The position numbers and the translations under genes were made by a program. The notes under the pieces were generated by a model, which was given only the letters and a program-made list of their open reading frames with translations, ran no database searches and was not told where the DNA came from. Positions 7,057-15,961 of a stretch of DNA of 40,482 nt are shown one piece after another (positions within the stretch are counted from its first letter, which is position 1; every line of letters begins with the position of its first letter). The stretch is from an uncultured Candidatus Saccharibacteria bacterium (GTDB taxonomy: Bacteria > Patescibacteriota > Saccharimonadia > Saccharimonadales > Saccharimonadaceae), in NCBI GenBank assembly GCA_948944455.1, contig CARBES010000006.1, forward strand, positions 1 through 40,482. Direction: 5' to 3'.

Positions 7057-8156
7057 GCAAACCATTAGTTAGCGTAATTATAGCATCATACAACGTAGCA
7101 GAGTTCTTACCAATTTCACTGAAGGCACTAACTAAACAGACCCTGAGAGACATTGAAATTATTTGCGTAGATGATGCTTCTACTGATGGCAGCCTGAAAG
7201 TACTCAAGGAATTTGAAAAAAAAGACAAGCGAGTAAAAGTTATCGCAAATAAAGAGAAGACCTACCTTTCCCCATCAGTAGCGCGCAATATCGGTCTAAA
7301 AAAAGCGGCTGCGCCATACGTAATGTTCTGTGATGCAGACGACTACTATGAACCTGAGATGTGTCAAAAGATGTATGAAGCAATCTCGAAACATGACGCA
7401 GATTTAGCAGTATCAGAGATTAATGTAATATATAGGGCACACCGCGAAATGAAAGTGAGTGATGACCATTATTATACACTAAAATATTCTGGGATGAAGA
7501 CAGTGACAGGCGACATTGTAATGAATACAGATTTTGCACCAGTGAATAAGATTTTCAAGAAAGAACTGATTAATGAGTATAATCTAGAATTCCCAGAAAA
7601 TCTAAAATATGAAGATGCTTATTTCTGTTCGGCTTATTTTTGCGTGAGCAAGAAGGCCTATTATATAAACGAACGATTATATAATTACGTGCGGCATGCA
7701 GGAAGCATTATGTCGCAAACTTGGTCGGATGATAAAAGCACAGATTACGCAATAGATCATCTAGAGATTGCGTTTAAATTATACGATTTTTTGGCACAAT
7801 CTGGCCTACTAGACAAATACCCGCAGCTTTACTGGCGGATTTTCGAAAGCTTCTTACGTTTCGCACTAGTAAATAGCAAATCGCGCGAACGAGTAAAGCA
7901 GGTCCGAGCAATGGCAAAGGATTTTATTGCAAAACACGCGGATTATTTCGCAGAAGCAGGAATAGGAACACGCGAGGCAATTCAGAAATTCTGTAGCGCC
8001 GGCCCGCATATTAATATAGTACAGCTGAAGCGGTTCTTGATTAGATTAATGCCGACCTATCGCTTAGAAGTAGCAAATATCCATAGTCTACAAGCGCTGA
8101 GGAATCGAAGCCAACAGGTTTACCAAGAAATCACTGAGTATTTATCTAATCTTTAG
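7053..8156 (+). CDS. Family 2 glycosyltransferase
   Basis: This 367-aa GT2 enzyme has PLVSVIIASYNVAEFLP at the N-terminus, DDASTDGS at 40-47 and DADD at 94-97. The motif KYEDAYF near residue 188 resembles the ED catalytic region of related capsule transferases. The ATG overlaps the upstream GT2 stop as ATGA, and AAGGAG (7042-7047) lies 5 nt upstream, so this start is secure. It is not part of the perfect repeat, but it shares the family's early pattern with its neighbours. Its last 11 bp overlap the convergent GtrB-like gene. It probably adds one residue of the same surface glycan; sugar specificity cannot be read. Confidence 0.92.
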   Translation: MSKPLVSVIIASYNVAEFLPISLKALTKQTLRDIEIICVDDASTDGSLKVLKEFEKKDKRVKVIANKEKTYLSPSVARNIGLKKAAAPYVMFCDADDYYEPEMCQKMYEAISKHDADLAVSEINVIYRAHREMKVSDDHYYTLKYSGMKTVTGDIVMNTDFAPVNKIFKKELINEYNLEFPENLKYEDAYFCSAYFCVSKKAYYINERLYNYVRHAGSIMSQTWSDDKSTDYAIDHLEIAFKLYDFLAQSGLLDKYPQLYWRIFESFLRFALVNSKSRERVKQVRAMAKDFIAKHADYFAEAGIGTREAIQKFCSAGPHINIVQLKRFLIRLMPTYRLEVANIHSLQALRNRSQQVYQEITEYLSNL

Positions 8157-9123
8157 CGTTTTCAGGTTTTACCTGAAGGTTTTCAGCAATGCAGTAGCGA
8201 GGGCGGGCTTTGGTCTCGCTGTAGATTTTACCGATATACTCACCGATAATGCCAAGAAAGAAAGTTTGCATACCACCCATCAGCCAGATAGAGCAAACTA
8301 TAAAAGTCCAGCCCTGAACGGTTTGGCCTAGCATGTTAACAATAAGTGAATATAGCAGTACGACAGCACTAAGAGCAGTAATAACACAACCAAGAACCGC
8401 GATGACCCGCAATGGTTTAACGCTAAACGAGGATATTCCGTCCCAAGCGAAACCAAGCATTTTGGTAAGAGGGTATTTAGATTTACCGGCAAAGCGTTCT
8501 TGACGTTCGTAATAAACAATATCTGAATTGTACCCAATGAGCGGGAATATACCACGAAGGAAAAGGTTAACTTCTTGATAACGCTCAAGTTCGTTGAGAA
8601 CTTTATTACTAGTGAGGCGATAATCGGCATGGTTAAAGACGATATCAACGCCCATGAGTTTCATAAACTTATAGAAACCTTCGGCAGTAATACGCTTAAA
8701 GAAAGTGTCTTTCTTGCGTGATGAGCGCACGCCGTAAACAATTTCGGCACCAGCTTGATATTTTTTAAGCATTTTGTCGATAACATTAATATCGTCCTGA
8801 AGGTCAGCATCCATGCTAATAATAATATCAGCGGATTGCTTAGCGGTCATGAGACCAGCGAGTAGCGCGTTTTGGTGGCCACGATTACGCGACAAAGAAA
8901 TGCCGGTAAAATATTGCGGATAGGCTTGATGTAGATCCTTAATAAGTGACCAAGTCCTATCTTTACTGCCATCATTAACAAAAAGGATACGGCTCTGTCT
9001 GGATATCACGTCATTCTTAATAAGTGAAGTTAGCTTTTCACGAAGACAATCGGCAGTCTTCTGGATAACTTCTTCCTCATCGTAACACGGAATAACGATA
9101 TAGAGAGTTTTTGCACGGCTCAT
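8146..9123 (-). CDS. GtrB/DPMS-like polyprenyl-phosphate glycosyltransferase
   Basis: This 325-aa GT2 protein resembles GtrB/ArnC/dolichol-phosphate mannosyltransferases, which load a sugar onto undecaprenyl phosphate at the cytoplasmic face. Visible motifs are YIVIPCYDEEEVI, FVNDGSKDRTW, SLSRNRGHQNALLAG and the signature DADLQDD near residue 105. Two C-terminal membrane segments follow (PLRVIAVLGCVITALSAVVLLYSL and GWTFIVCSIWLMGGMQTFFLGIIGEYIGKIY), which is the GtrB topology. Its ATG overlaps the stop of the GT-C-like gene upstream (ATGA, 9120-9123). Together with GtrA at 5378, a typical three-part route would be loading (this protein), flipping (GtrA) and transfer outside (the GT-C-like protein). 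Confidence 0.92.
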   Translation of the reverse strand: MSRAKTLYIVIPCYDEEEVIQKTADCLREKLTSLIKNDVISRQSRILFVNDGSKDRTWSLIKDLHQAYPQYFTGISLSRNRGHQNALLAGLMTAKQSADIIISMDADLQDDINVIDKMLKKYQAGAEIVYGVRSSRKKDTFFKRITAEGFYKFMKLMGVDIVFNHADYRLTSNKVLNELERYQEVNLFLRGIFPLIGYNSDIVYYERQERFAGKSKYPLTKMLGFAWDGISSFSVKPLRVIAVLGCVITALSAVVLLYSLIVNMLGQTVQGWTFIVCSIWLMGGMQTFFLGIIGEYIGKIYSETKARPRYCIAENLQVKPENAKD

Positions 9124-10703
9124 GATTGCGTCTCCTTTCTGGCGGTAATTTTACTAATTCCACAAGCGGCAAGGATAATAACAACTACCATAGCCTGTAA
9201 AACATAACGCCACATAACCTCTACCAACAATGAAGCGGCAACTAAACCGCAAAAACATAGGCAAAGAAAGAATAAAGTTTGATCGTAAGAGTGATTAGCT
9301 CGCAGGCTAGATACCAAGAAGAAAAAGGCCAGGCAAAAGAGAGTAGCAAACAAGGCTACACCAAGCCCGTGTAACAGTTGGTAAAGTACGTGGTCAGTAC
9401 CAACATTATAAGCTTCCCCGAAAGGCCAAGCAATAGTATTATTCTGATCAATGATGAGGACTTGAGTCTTATGAAGAAAATGAATAATAAATTGGAGAGG
9501 GTTCATAGCAAAATAACGGTTAATTCCCTCCTTGAAAAAAGTAGACTGAATCTCTACGAGGTTAGGGTTGACGTCATTACCATAGACTAGCTCGCCAAAT
9601 CGAGCAGAATCAGTCCGGTTCCAGCGCCCCCAAGATTCGTAATTTGCGCCGAGCATAAAGTTCCAGCCAACGCCAGTGCCGCCAGGAACATGATAGGAAT
9701 TGAGATGTTGATAGCCAAAGTCTATGAACTTCGCTCCAGCAAAACTACTAAAAAACATAATAACTAAACCAATGATAGTTGGAACGGTTTTTTGAAAACC
9801 CTGTTTAAATTTAGATAAAACGTTAAACAAGAATATAACCACAACAGCAATGACAATAACGGTAAAAATAGGGCGAAAGCTATTGCCGACAGCGACAGTG
9901 AGTCCAAATAAACAAGCGAAAAGACAAAAGAGACGTAAGTTTTCTTTCTGGTAGAATTGATATGTATAGTAAGCAATGAGAATAGCTGATAACACAAGGG
10001 TATTCGTAACAATCATAGACATTCCAACACCACAGTAAAGAATTTCGATGGGATTAATAAGCCAGATGATAGACCCAATCATCGCAGCGCGTTGACCTTT
10101 CCAGCTTCTCAAAAGCAAATATAGACATAGCATGGAGACAAGATCAAAGAGAAGGTTAGAAATGAGAATAGCGAAAAGATTCTGACCAAAGATACGCATA
10201 AACAAAGACAGTGTCACCGAGTAGGCCATAAGGTGCGGAAAGAAAGCTTCATACATGGCGGTATCACCTTGCATTGGCTCACCACGCGCAAGTTCACGGG
10301 ATACTTCCCAATGAATACCGGTGTCACTGAGCGGCTCAGTAGGATTATATGGCTTACCAATAAATGCAAACCCGAGTCGAGCAAGGGTGCCAACTACAAT
10401 AGCAATAACGAAACAGGCCTTAAGAACTTTATCAAGCGTAATTTGCGGAAACCTTACACGGAGAAGGTTAATAGCTTTACGATAGCGGTGTCGGTAAGCC
10501 AAAATAAAAACAACAGTCCCACACAAGAAGACACCGAACAGAGCCCAAACAGGAAGCCGAATGCCCTCGTTTAAATAAAGCAAGATGGCCCAGCCGATAA
10601 TAGCTAAAGTAAAATATACGACAAAATGATAAACAAATTGATTAAGCTTGCTATCAGAATTTGTCACCTTTACTGGCGATGTTGTTTTATAACCTCTTCT
10701 CAC
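9120..10703 (-). CDS. Multispanning membrane protein, probable GT-C glycosyltransferase
   Basis: This 527-aa protein has roughly ten to twelve hydrophobic segments, beginning FVVYFTLAIIGWAILLYL and VWALFGVFLCGTVVFILAY. The first extracytoplasmic loop is long and acidic-polar (KPYNPTEPLSDTGIHWEVSR), where GT-C enzymes keep their catalytic Asp/Glu. This supports, but does not prove, a GT39-like or ArnT-like transferase using a polyprenyl-phosphate sugar outside the membrane. The GTG start at 10703 lies 6 nt after TGCTAAAAT (10710-10718), a leaderless arrangement. It overlaps the GtrB-like gene by 4 bp, so the two are made together. Confidence 0.75.
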   Translation of the reverse strand: MRRGYKTTSPVKVTNSDSKLNQFVYHFVVYFTLAIIGWAILLYLNEGIRLPVWALFGVFLCGTVVFILAYRHRYRKAINLLRVRFPQITLDKVLKACFVIAIVVGTLARLGFAFIGKPYNPTEPLSDTGIHWEVSRELARGEPMQGDTAMYEAFFPHLMAYSVTLSLFMRIFGQNLFAILISNLLFDLVSMLCLYLLLRSWKGQRAAMIGSIIWLINPIEILYCGVGMSMIVTNTLVLSAILIAYYTYQFYQKENLRLFCLFACLFGLTVAVGNSFRPIFTVIVIAVVVIFLFNVLSKFKQGFQKTVPTIIGLVIMFFSSFAGAKFIDFGYQHLNSYHVPGGTGVGWNFMLGANYESWGRWNRTDSARFGELVYGNDVNPNLVEIQSTFFKEGINRYFAMNPLQFIIHFLHKTQVLIIDQNNTIAWPFGEAYNVGTDHVLYQLLHGLGVALFATLFCLAFFFLVSSLRANHSYDQTLFFLCLCFCGLVAASLLVEVMWRYVLQAMVVVIILAACGISKITARKETQS

Positions 10704-10709
10704 AATTAT

Positions 10710-10718
10710 ATTTTAGCA
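10710..10718 (-). promoter_or_regulatory. Extended -10 promoter for the GT-C/GtrB pair
   Basis: TGCTAAAAT on the minus strand ends 6 nt before the GTG start at 10703. This supports GTG as the start and a leaderless mRNA. Confidence 0.5.
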
Positions 10719-10750
10719 CAGAACAGTAGTATAGAGATAGACCCGTTATA

Positions 10751-12946
10751 CTACTGAGCGGTAAATGACCATTTTTGGTTACTTTGGCCATTATAAGCCC
10801 AGAGGATAATATTAGTACCTAGTTGAGTGTACCCACCATAAATATCAATAGTTTTGAACTCATCACAGTACGAGCGAATGCTATACAAGTCTGCGCCTTC
10901 CTCAACGAGACGCCAACGTTGAGCACAAGATGTGTTGCTAGACCATGTTTGAATGTTCTGCCCATTAGAAGCGACAGCAGTATTGAGATCAAGTGAGTTA
11001 TTAGAGATAATACTACGGAAGCTATATGTATCTAGGTAGCTATCATATTCAACACGCCAAATCTGATTCGATGCCTTATTATTGGCCCAGACAAGAATAT
11101 TGGCGCCATTAGCAGTGGAGGCATGATCAATATCAATAACCAAACGCTCACCAGTCTCCGATTCAATGCTATAATTGCCACTCTCTAGTGCTGGTTGGAT
11201 TTTCGAGATATTCCATTTTTGCTTATCGCTATTGCTGGTTTTATCAAGTTGGACATTCACATTATCGGCAGGAGAAGAGCTGGCGATATCAAGCGAAAAG
11301 CCGTAGGCGCAGGTAGAAACCAGATTATAGTTTTCGCCGCTTGGGACAACCTTCCACTTTTGAGCACAAGAGTTACTTTGCGACCAAAGTTGGACATTTT
11401 GGCCAGATTTTGCAACTGCAGTGTTCAAATCGAGGTACTTTCCAGAATATGGATTTTTAATAAGGTAAGCGTCAGAGTAACGATCATATTCAAAATACCA
11501 AAGCTGGTTTACGCGCTTATTAAGCGTAAAAAGAGCTATATTCTGGCCGTTCTGATATCCCCCAATAATATCAAGGGATTTTTGAGGGTTAACTGCAGAG
11601 TTGATAACATAAAGACCGTCATCGAGCGTACTCCCGGTGCGCAGACTCCACTTTTGGGACATGGTCTTACCAGCAACGCCAATATTAACATTAGCACCAT
11701 GACTGCTGGCACCATTTTCAACGCCAAGCACCATACCATTCGAGCAAGCCGATTCCAAAACAAGATAATTATCCGAAGTACGATAGACTTTCCACTGACT
11801 AGCACAACTGCCAGCATAGGAAACTTGAGCATTAGCCCCTGAGCTAATTTCCGTACTTGACGCCGACAATGCTCGACCATTATAAACATTACTAATCGTA
11901 TAATAGCCAGTGGAAACATCACGCTTAAACTGCCAGCGCTGAGTACGGTCGTCAAGGTTAGCCGTAGCAAGTTGAGCATTTGATCCAGAAACGCTCAGGT
12001 TATATTCACCAGTACTACCAGAAGACAAACTATATTCCCCATCCGGGACGATAATTTGCTCGCCGTCAACGGCAGCCTGCGTGCTGCCAAACCATTGCGT
12101 AAAGTAGAGATAGAAGTTGCGGTTGCCATAGGCAGAGCAGGAATCACCCATGCCGAAGCCGGCATTCAAAGCGGCGGCATTTGGTTGATAAGGAGTATAG
12201 CGATAGAGGGCAGCTGTGGCGCGGTTCTCAATATAGACCTCCGAGCGACCACAGGACGAAGACGGGTTATAGGCAACATAAACGCCATGGGTCTTTTCTG
12301 GATAAGCGTAATAACCATTATCTAAAGTGTAGCGGAAAAGCTCAGCGGCACGGTAAACTTGGTTCTTGAACCCATAATATTTCGAGTCGCAAGCTGCAGT
12401 ATCCGGACAACCATAGCCGGTAGCAGCACGATACTGGCCGCTATGTGGAATCGGATCGGAAATGAGACTCTGCTCCTTCTCAAGAAGTACCAACAAAACC
12501 TGCGGGTTTATCTTATTATCCTGAGCAGCATTATAAATAATCTCAGCAGCAGTCTGGCCTTCGCCGATTACAGTACCGTCACCAAAACGCTCCTCCGAAA
12601 TACAAACAAAGTGTCCGTTTGAGGGGGTGCCAGTCCAGTGCCATTTAACACTAGGGTACTGATTCGACTGTTGGACATAGGCATTATAATCACGATTATT
12701 GCACGGGTTTTTGCTGGTGAGGAAAGCCTGAATTTCGGCAACGGTCATAGAATTATAATTTGCCATGACAGCATCGCTAATAATATTCCCTGGTTTGAAG
12801 CCAGCCGTCGAAACTGCCGATGATTCAATTGGGTTGCTAGTAGCAAAAAAAGAAAAGGTCGCAGTCATGAAAAACAAGAACAAAACAAAAACTAATGTGC
12901 GAAATTTGTGGAAATAAGTTTTGATTTCTAAAAAGAATGACGACAT
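10751..12946 (-). CDS. Secreted lysozyme-like hydrolase with three ricin-type lectin domains
   Basis: This 731-aa protein has an N-terminal signal or anchor segment (residues 17-36), a catalytic-type domain (about 60-290) and three C-terminal beta-trefoils (about 300-435, 442-580, 586-731). The first domain, with SMTVAEIQAFL, INPQVLLVLLEKEQSL (Glu156/Glu158), ATGYGCPDTAACDSKYYGF and SCSAYGNRNFYLYFTQWFG, closely resembles a protein family I know from Actinobacteria. Its helix-E arrangement suggests a lysozyme or transglycosylase-like muramidase. The lectin part has eight exact QxW motifs (336, 431, 481, 529, 576, 628, 676, 724) and one degenerate copy near 384, the mark of ricin B repeats. Many paired cysteines fit an extracellular location. 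A Shine-Dalgarno AAGGGT lies 6 nt from the ATG, and the gene lies 23 nt after the preceding gene in one operon. Binding and cutting host-cell glycans is inference. Confidence 0.85.
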   Translation of the reverse strand: MSSFFLEIKTYFHKFRTLVFVLFLFFMTATFSFFATSNPIESSAVSTAGFKPGNIISDAVMANYNSMTVAEIQAFLTSKNPCNNRDYNAYVQQSNQYPSVKWHWTGTPSNGHFVCISEERFGDGTVIGEGQTAAEIIYNAAQDNKINPQVLLVLLEKEQSLISDPIPHSGQYRAATGYGCPDTAACDSKYYGFKNQVYRAAELFRYTLDNGYYAYPEKTHGVYVAYNPSSSCGRSEVYIENRATAALYRYTPYQPNAAALNAGFGMGDSCSAYGNRNFYLYFTQWFGSTQAAVDGEQIIVPDGEYSLSSGSTGEYNLSVSGSNAQLATANLDDRTQRWQFKRDVSTGYYTISNVYNGRALSASSTEISSGANAQVSYAGSCASQWKVYRTSDNYLVLESACSNGMVLGVENGASSHGANVNIGVAGKTMSQKWSLRTGSTLDDGLYVINSAVNPQKSLDIIGGYQNGQNIALFTLNKRVNQLWYFEYDRYSDAYLIKNPYSGKYLDLNTAVAKSGQNVQLWSQSNSCAQKWKVVPSGENYNLVSTCAYGFSLDIASSSPADNVNVQLDKTSNSDKQKWNISKIQPALESGNYSIESETGERLVIDIDHASTANGANILVWANNKASNQIWRVEYDSYLDTYSFRSIISNNSLDLNTAVASNGQNIQTWSSNTSCAQRWRLVEEGADLYSIRSYCDEFKTIDIYGGYTQLGTNIILWAYNGQSNQKWSFTAQ

Positions 12947-12969
12947 ATTTTTACCCTTCCTATTTAGTT

Positions 12970-13545
12970 TTATATCTGAACCTCACCAGTGACGACGCCA
13001 GTTTTATTATCGCCAGAAATGGAGACTTTTAGTTGATAGGTTCCAGCAGCAAGACCAGCAATCGGAACAATAAACGGCCCGCAGCCAGATGTGGTAACGT
13101 CAGCCGTAGCGGCAAGGTCAGAAGTACGTAATACACGTCCATCTCGAGATAGCTCAAGGTGACAAGTTCCCTGGCTAGAGAGATATTGATCAATTCCTAC
13201 CGCAACAGTAAGATTACTTGCATCATGGGTGTTTAAAATTATTGAACCCGTGAGCTCGGGAAGCTCGTTCGGATCCTCACCTTCAAATTGGGTTGGACGT
13301 TCCGGTTCCGCATTATTTTTATCACCATCTGGCTGCTGTTGGCTAGGATCTTGCGGTTTTGAGGATTGGGTAGTTTGCGAAGATCCTGGTTCCTCAGAGT
13401 CCGTTTTATCAGAACCAGAGAAGTGCATAAAGGCCCAAATAGTTAGCACAACTACGGCCACCAGAACAATAGTTAGACTTATAATTACAACTGGACGCTT
13501 AAAAAGCGGGACACGATGTGTTTTTTTAGTGTTTTTGTTGGACAT
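12970..13545 (-). CDS. Membrane-anchored protein with extracellular beta-rich domain
   Basis: I do not recognise a named family. The 191-aa protein has a basic cytoplasmic start, one membrane segment (about residues 17-40, VVIISLTIVLVAVVVLTIWAFM), a disordered linker rich in Ser, Pro, Gln and Glu (about 44-95), and a C-terminal domain of about 95 residues. That domain (TGSIILNTHDASNLTVAVGI ... GTYQLKVSISGD) reads as alternating beta strands with two cysteines, like a small Ig-like or carbohydrate-binding sandwich. AGGAGA lies 5 nt before the ATG and TGCTATACT at 13563-13571. It is the first gene of an operon with the lysozyme-lectin protein, so a role at the cell surface is likely. Confidence 0.7.
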   Translation of the reverse strand: MSNKNTKKTHRVPLFKRPVVIISLTIVLVAVVVLTIWAFMHFSGSDKTDSEEPGSSQTTQSSKPQDPSQQQPDGDKNNAEPERPTQFEGEDPNELPELTGSIILNTHDASNLTVAVGIDQYLSSQGTCHLELSRDGRVLRTSDLAATADVTTSGCGPFIVPIAGLAAGTYQLKVSISGDNKTGVVTGEVQI

Positions 13546-13562
13546 GACGTTCTCCTATGTAA

Positions 13563-13571
13563 AGTATAGCA
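13563..13571 (-). promoter_or_regulatory. Extended -10 promoter of the surface-protein operon
   Basis: TGCTATACT on the minus strand ends 17 nt before ATG 13545. The AGGAGA Shine-Dalgarno lies between them, so this promoter gives a short leader, unlike the leaderless ones nearby. Confidence 0.5.
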
Positions 13572-13632
13572 AATAGAGAGCCAGTGTCAAGATAATATTC
13601 CCAAAAGCGCCTCTGTAGAATTTAAGGTTACT

Positions 13633-13977
13633 TTAAGGTTGGATGACAGGATCGTTTAATTCAAGCCCAAGGATATCCGCAGCAGCATTAAGAGTCTCGG
13701 CCTCCGCGAGAGTAGCATGCTCGAGAGCTTGACGAAATAGTGCGACGGTTTCTGGGTGAGTCAAATCAAGAACCTCTAAGGAGCGTGCAGTGCCAGGTGT
13801 TTTTTTGATGGCGCCTTTAGCGACAAGATTATCGATATGTTCAGCCACCGCGGAGACCGAGCTAAGGCCAAGAGCAGTCATGATTTCTCGGTAGGAAGGC
13901 GATTCACCTTGGCGACTCGTAAACTCATTAATAAAGTCAATTATAAGCGCTTGTTTTTTGGTTAGTTTTACTTTCAT
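13633..13977 (-). CDS. LexA-type winged-helix protein lacking the protease domain
   Basis: This 114-aa protein matches the N-terminal DNA-binding domain of LexA: LTKKQALIIDFINEF, then SPSYREIMTALGLSSVSAVAEHIDNLVAKGAIKK, then RSLEVLD. LexA normally continues with an Ala-Gly cleavage site and a Ser-Lys peptidase domain. Here the remaining 40 residues (ETVALFRQALEHATLAEAETLNAAADILGLEL) are helical and contain neither. It could bind DNA as a LexA-like regulator but cannot self-cleave, so SOS-type induction is not expected by the usual route. The start lies 11 nt after TGATATAAT (13989-13997), with no Shine-Dalgarno. Its targets are unknown; the divergent LCP gene and its own promoter are candidates. 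Confidence 0.8.
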   Translation of the reverse strand: MKVKLTKKQALIIDFINEFTSRQGESPSYREIMTALGLSSVSAVAEHIDNLVAKGAIKKTPGTARSLEVLDLTHPETVALFRQALEHATLAEAETLNAAADILGLELNDPVIQP

Positions 13978-13988
13978 GTGTTATAATA

Positions 13989-13997
13989 ATTATATCA
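13989..13997 (-). promoter_or_regulatory. Extended -10 promoter of the LexA-like gene
   Basis: TGATATAAT on the minus strand ends 11 nt before ATG 13977. The 106 nt from here to the LCP start form a divergent intergenic region where a regulator could act on both genes; I see no clear LexA-type operator palindrome. Confidence 0.45.
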
Positions 13998-14103
13998 TGA
14001 TTATTGTATTTGGGCGGTAATTATGGAGCCGAGAAAGGTTCTTTAGGGGATTTTTAAGCGATTCCCTGCTAACAATAGATATAAAAAGCATAAGGAAAGG
14101 TCA

Positions 14104-15918
14104 ATGGGAAAAACGACGATTGATGGTTTGGCGGTGCGAGCGAGCAACTCGTCTCATCGTGGTTCATCTACAATGCGTAGTACTAGTAAGTCGGTGCGTT
14201 CGATGGATATGACCGCACGCCGCAAAACAAAACCATTGGCACAAAAGGCTTCAGTAGCGGGTGGCAACGTTTCTGATCCACTTAGACAACGTTATGTTAA
14301 GGATACTTTTACGAACGAAATAGACGACTTTAATGCTGGGAATGAGTTAAAAAACAGACTTGATGGCTATGACTCAGAAACTTTAGGGGACGATAGCGGA
14401 GCTGACTGGTCGGATTTGCTAGACGAGCTAAGCGAGAGCAAAAATACAAGTTCAAGCTTTGATGATTTTTTGGGTGATACCGAACTAAGCGATACGCCAG
14501 AAGGTACTGGCGCATCAAAAGATTGGCTGAGTGAATGGAGCGACGAGAGTGATGATTTTGGCGACAATGGGAAGAGGCCCCGCCACAACAAACGACATAA
14601 GAAACACCTAGGGCGTAAGATCGCCCTAGCATTAGTGGCCATAGTCATAGTGGCAGGGGGTGTGTGTTATAAATGGGGTGACGACTTAGTTAAACGATTG
14701 ACTGGTGGCAATTCAGGGCTATTCGACGCCTTTAAGGCAGTTGTTTCTGACGAAATTCCGTTCGAGGAAGATGCTAACGGACGTACTAACGTACTAGTTT
14801 TTGGTACTGAAGGATACAATATGAATGGCGACTCCGGTGATGGTCAGCACGACGGAGCTCAACTCACAGACTCGATTATGGTAGTGAGTTTCGACCAAGA
14901 CACAAAGGACGTAGCGCTTCTTAGCTTACCGCGCGACCTTAAAGTACCAATGGCATGTTCGGCCGGCAAAATCAATGAAGTTTTTTGGTGCCATAATCAA
15001 GACGGAACCAACGAAGAGGCAGGCGCGAAGGCCTTAATGAAGCAAATTGGCAATATTTTGGGTCTAGAGTTTCAATATTACGCACATGTGAATTGGGCGT
15101 CCTTGATTGATATTATCAATACACTGGGCGGAATTACCGTAACGCTAGACGAAGACATCAATGATATTTATTATACCGGAGCAATAGCACGGGCAGGCGA
15201 GCCAATTACAGTGAACGGCGAGCAAGCTCTAGGTTTAGCACGAGCTCGGCACGGTACGGCCGGTGGGGACTTCACCCGTGGCAACACACAACAAAAGATT
15301 GTAGAAGCAATCGTAGATAAAGTAATCCACAATAGTATCGGAATGAACGAGGCATTAGGCTTAGTAAACATTCTGGGGGATAATCTACGCTCAAACTTCT
15401 CTGCTGACAATATTAAGGCAGCGGTAAGATTAGCTTCAGGCTTCAGTGTATCAAGCATTAGACAAGTGCCACTAGTTGATTACAACCAAGGCATAAGCTA
15501 CTTCACGACAGCCACCATCAATGAAATTTCTTATGTAGTCCCAACCTTTGGGAGCGATAATTATACCCAAATTAAAGATTACGTCGCAGAAATGCTAAGC
15601 AGTAATCAAGTGGTGCGCGAGAAGGCAAAGATCACCGTTTACAACGCAACCGAGGGATATGGAGTCGCTAGTGCCGAACGCGAAAAACTAGAACACGACG
15701 GATACAACATTATCGGAGTCGGAAATGCTGCAGCAGAAGACTGCGAAAGCGGGTATTGTATTTTTATACTAAATCCAGAAAAAGTAGCGACCAAAGTCGC
15801 TCTTGAAGAGCGCTATGGCGTACAAGCACACTCAGCCGAAGAGTTGCCAGAAGATATTCTCCCAGATGCATCCGATATTATCATTGTAGTCGGTGAGACC
15901 AATACCGAAGAAGTATAA
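14104..15918 (+). CDS. LCP (LytR-CpsA-Psr) family glycopolymer ligase
   Basis: LCP enzymes transfer undecaprenyl-linked glycopolymers onto peptidoglycan outside the membrane. This 604-aa protein has a long disordered acidic cytoplasmic N-terminus (1-155), a basic stretch, one membrane segment (172-191) and the LCP domain (about 226-410). Recognisable parts are TNVLVFGTEGYN, TDSIMVVSFDQDTKDVALLSLPRDLKV with the SxPRD pattern, GKINEVF, and QALGLARARHGTAGGDFTRGNTQQKIV, which supplies the conserved Arg residues for the lipid phosphate. A C-terminal LytR_C-like domain follows (KITVYNATEGYGVASAEREKLEHDGY...). AAGGAAAGG lies 4 nt before the ATG. It plausibly attaches the glycan made by the 0.1-10.7 kb locus, though the N-terminal extension is unusually long. 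Confidence 0.92.
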   Translation: MGKTTIDGLAVRASNSSHRGSSTMRSTSKSVRSMDMTARRKTKPLAQKASVAGGNVSDPLRQRYVKDTFTNEIDDFNAGNELKNRLDGYDSETLGDDSGADWSDLLDELSESKNTSSSFDDFLGDTELSDTPEGTGASKDWLSEWSDESDDFGDNGKRPRHNKRHKKHLGRKIALALVAIVIVAGGVCYKWGDDLVKRLTGGNSGLFDAFKAVVSDEIPFEEDANGRTNVLVFGTEGYNMNGDSGDGQHDGAQLTDSIMVVSFDQDTKDVALLSLPRDLKVPMACSAGKINEVFWCHNQDGTNEEAGAKALMKQIGNILGLEFQYYAHVNWASLIDIINTLGGITVTLDEDINDIYYTGAIARAGEPITVNGEQALGLARARHGTAGGDFTRGNTQQKIVEAIVDKVIHNSIGMNEALGLVNILGDNLRSNFSADNIKAAVRLASGFSVSSIRQVPLVDYNQGISYFTTATINEISYVVPTFGSDNYTQIKDYVAEMLSSNQVVREKAKITVYNATEGYGVASAEREKLEHDGYNIIGVGNAAAEDCESGYCIFILNPEKVATKVALEERYGVQAHSAEELPEDILPDASDIIIVVGETNTEEV

Positions 15919-15961
15919 AAGTATAAGAATTAAAGATTATAAGAACTAAAGCCAACCGAAG

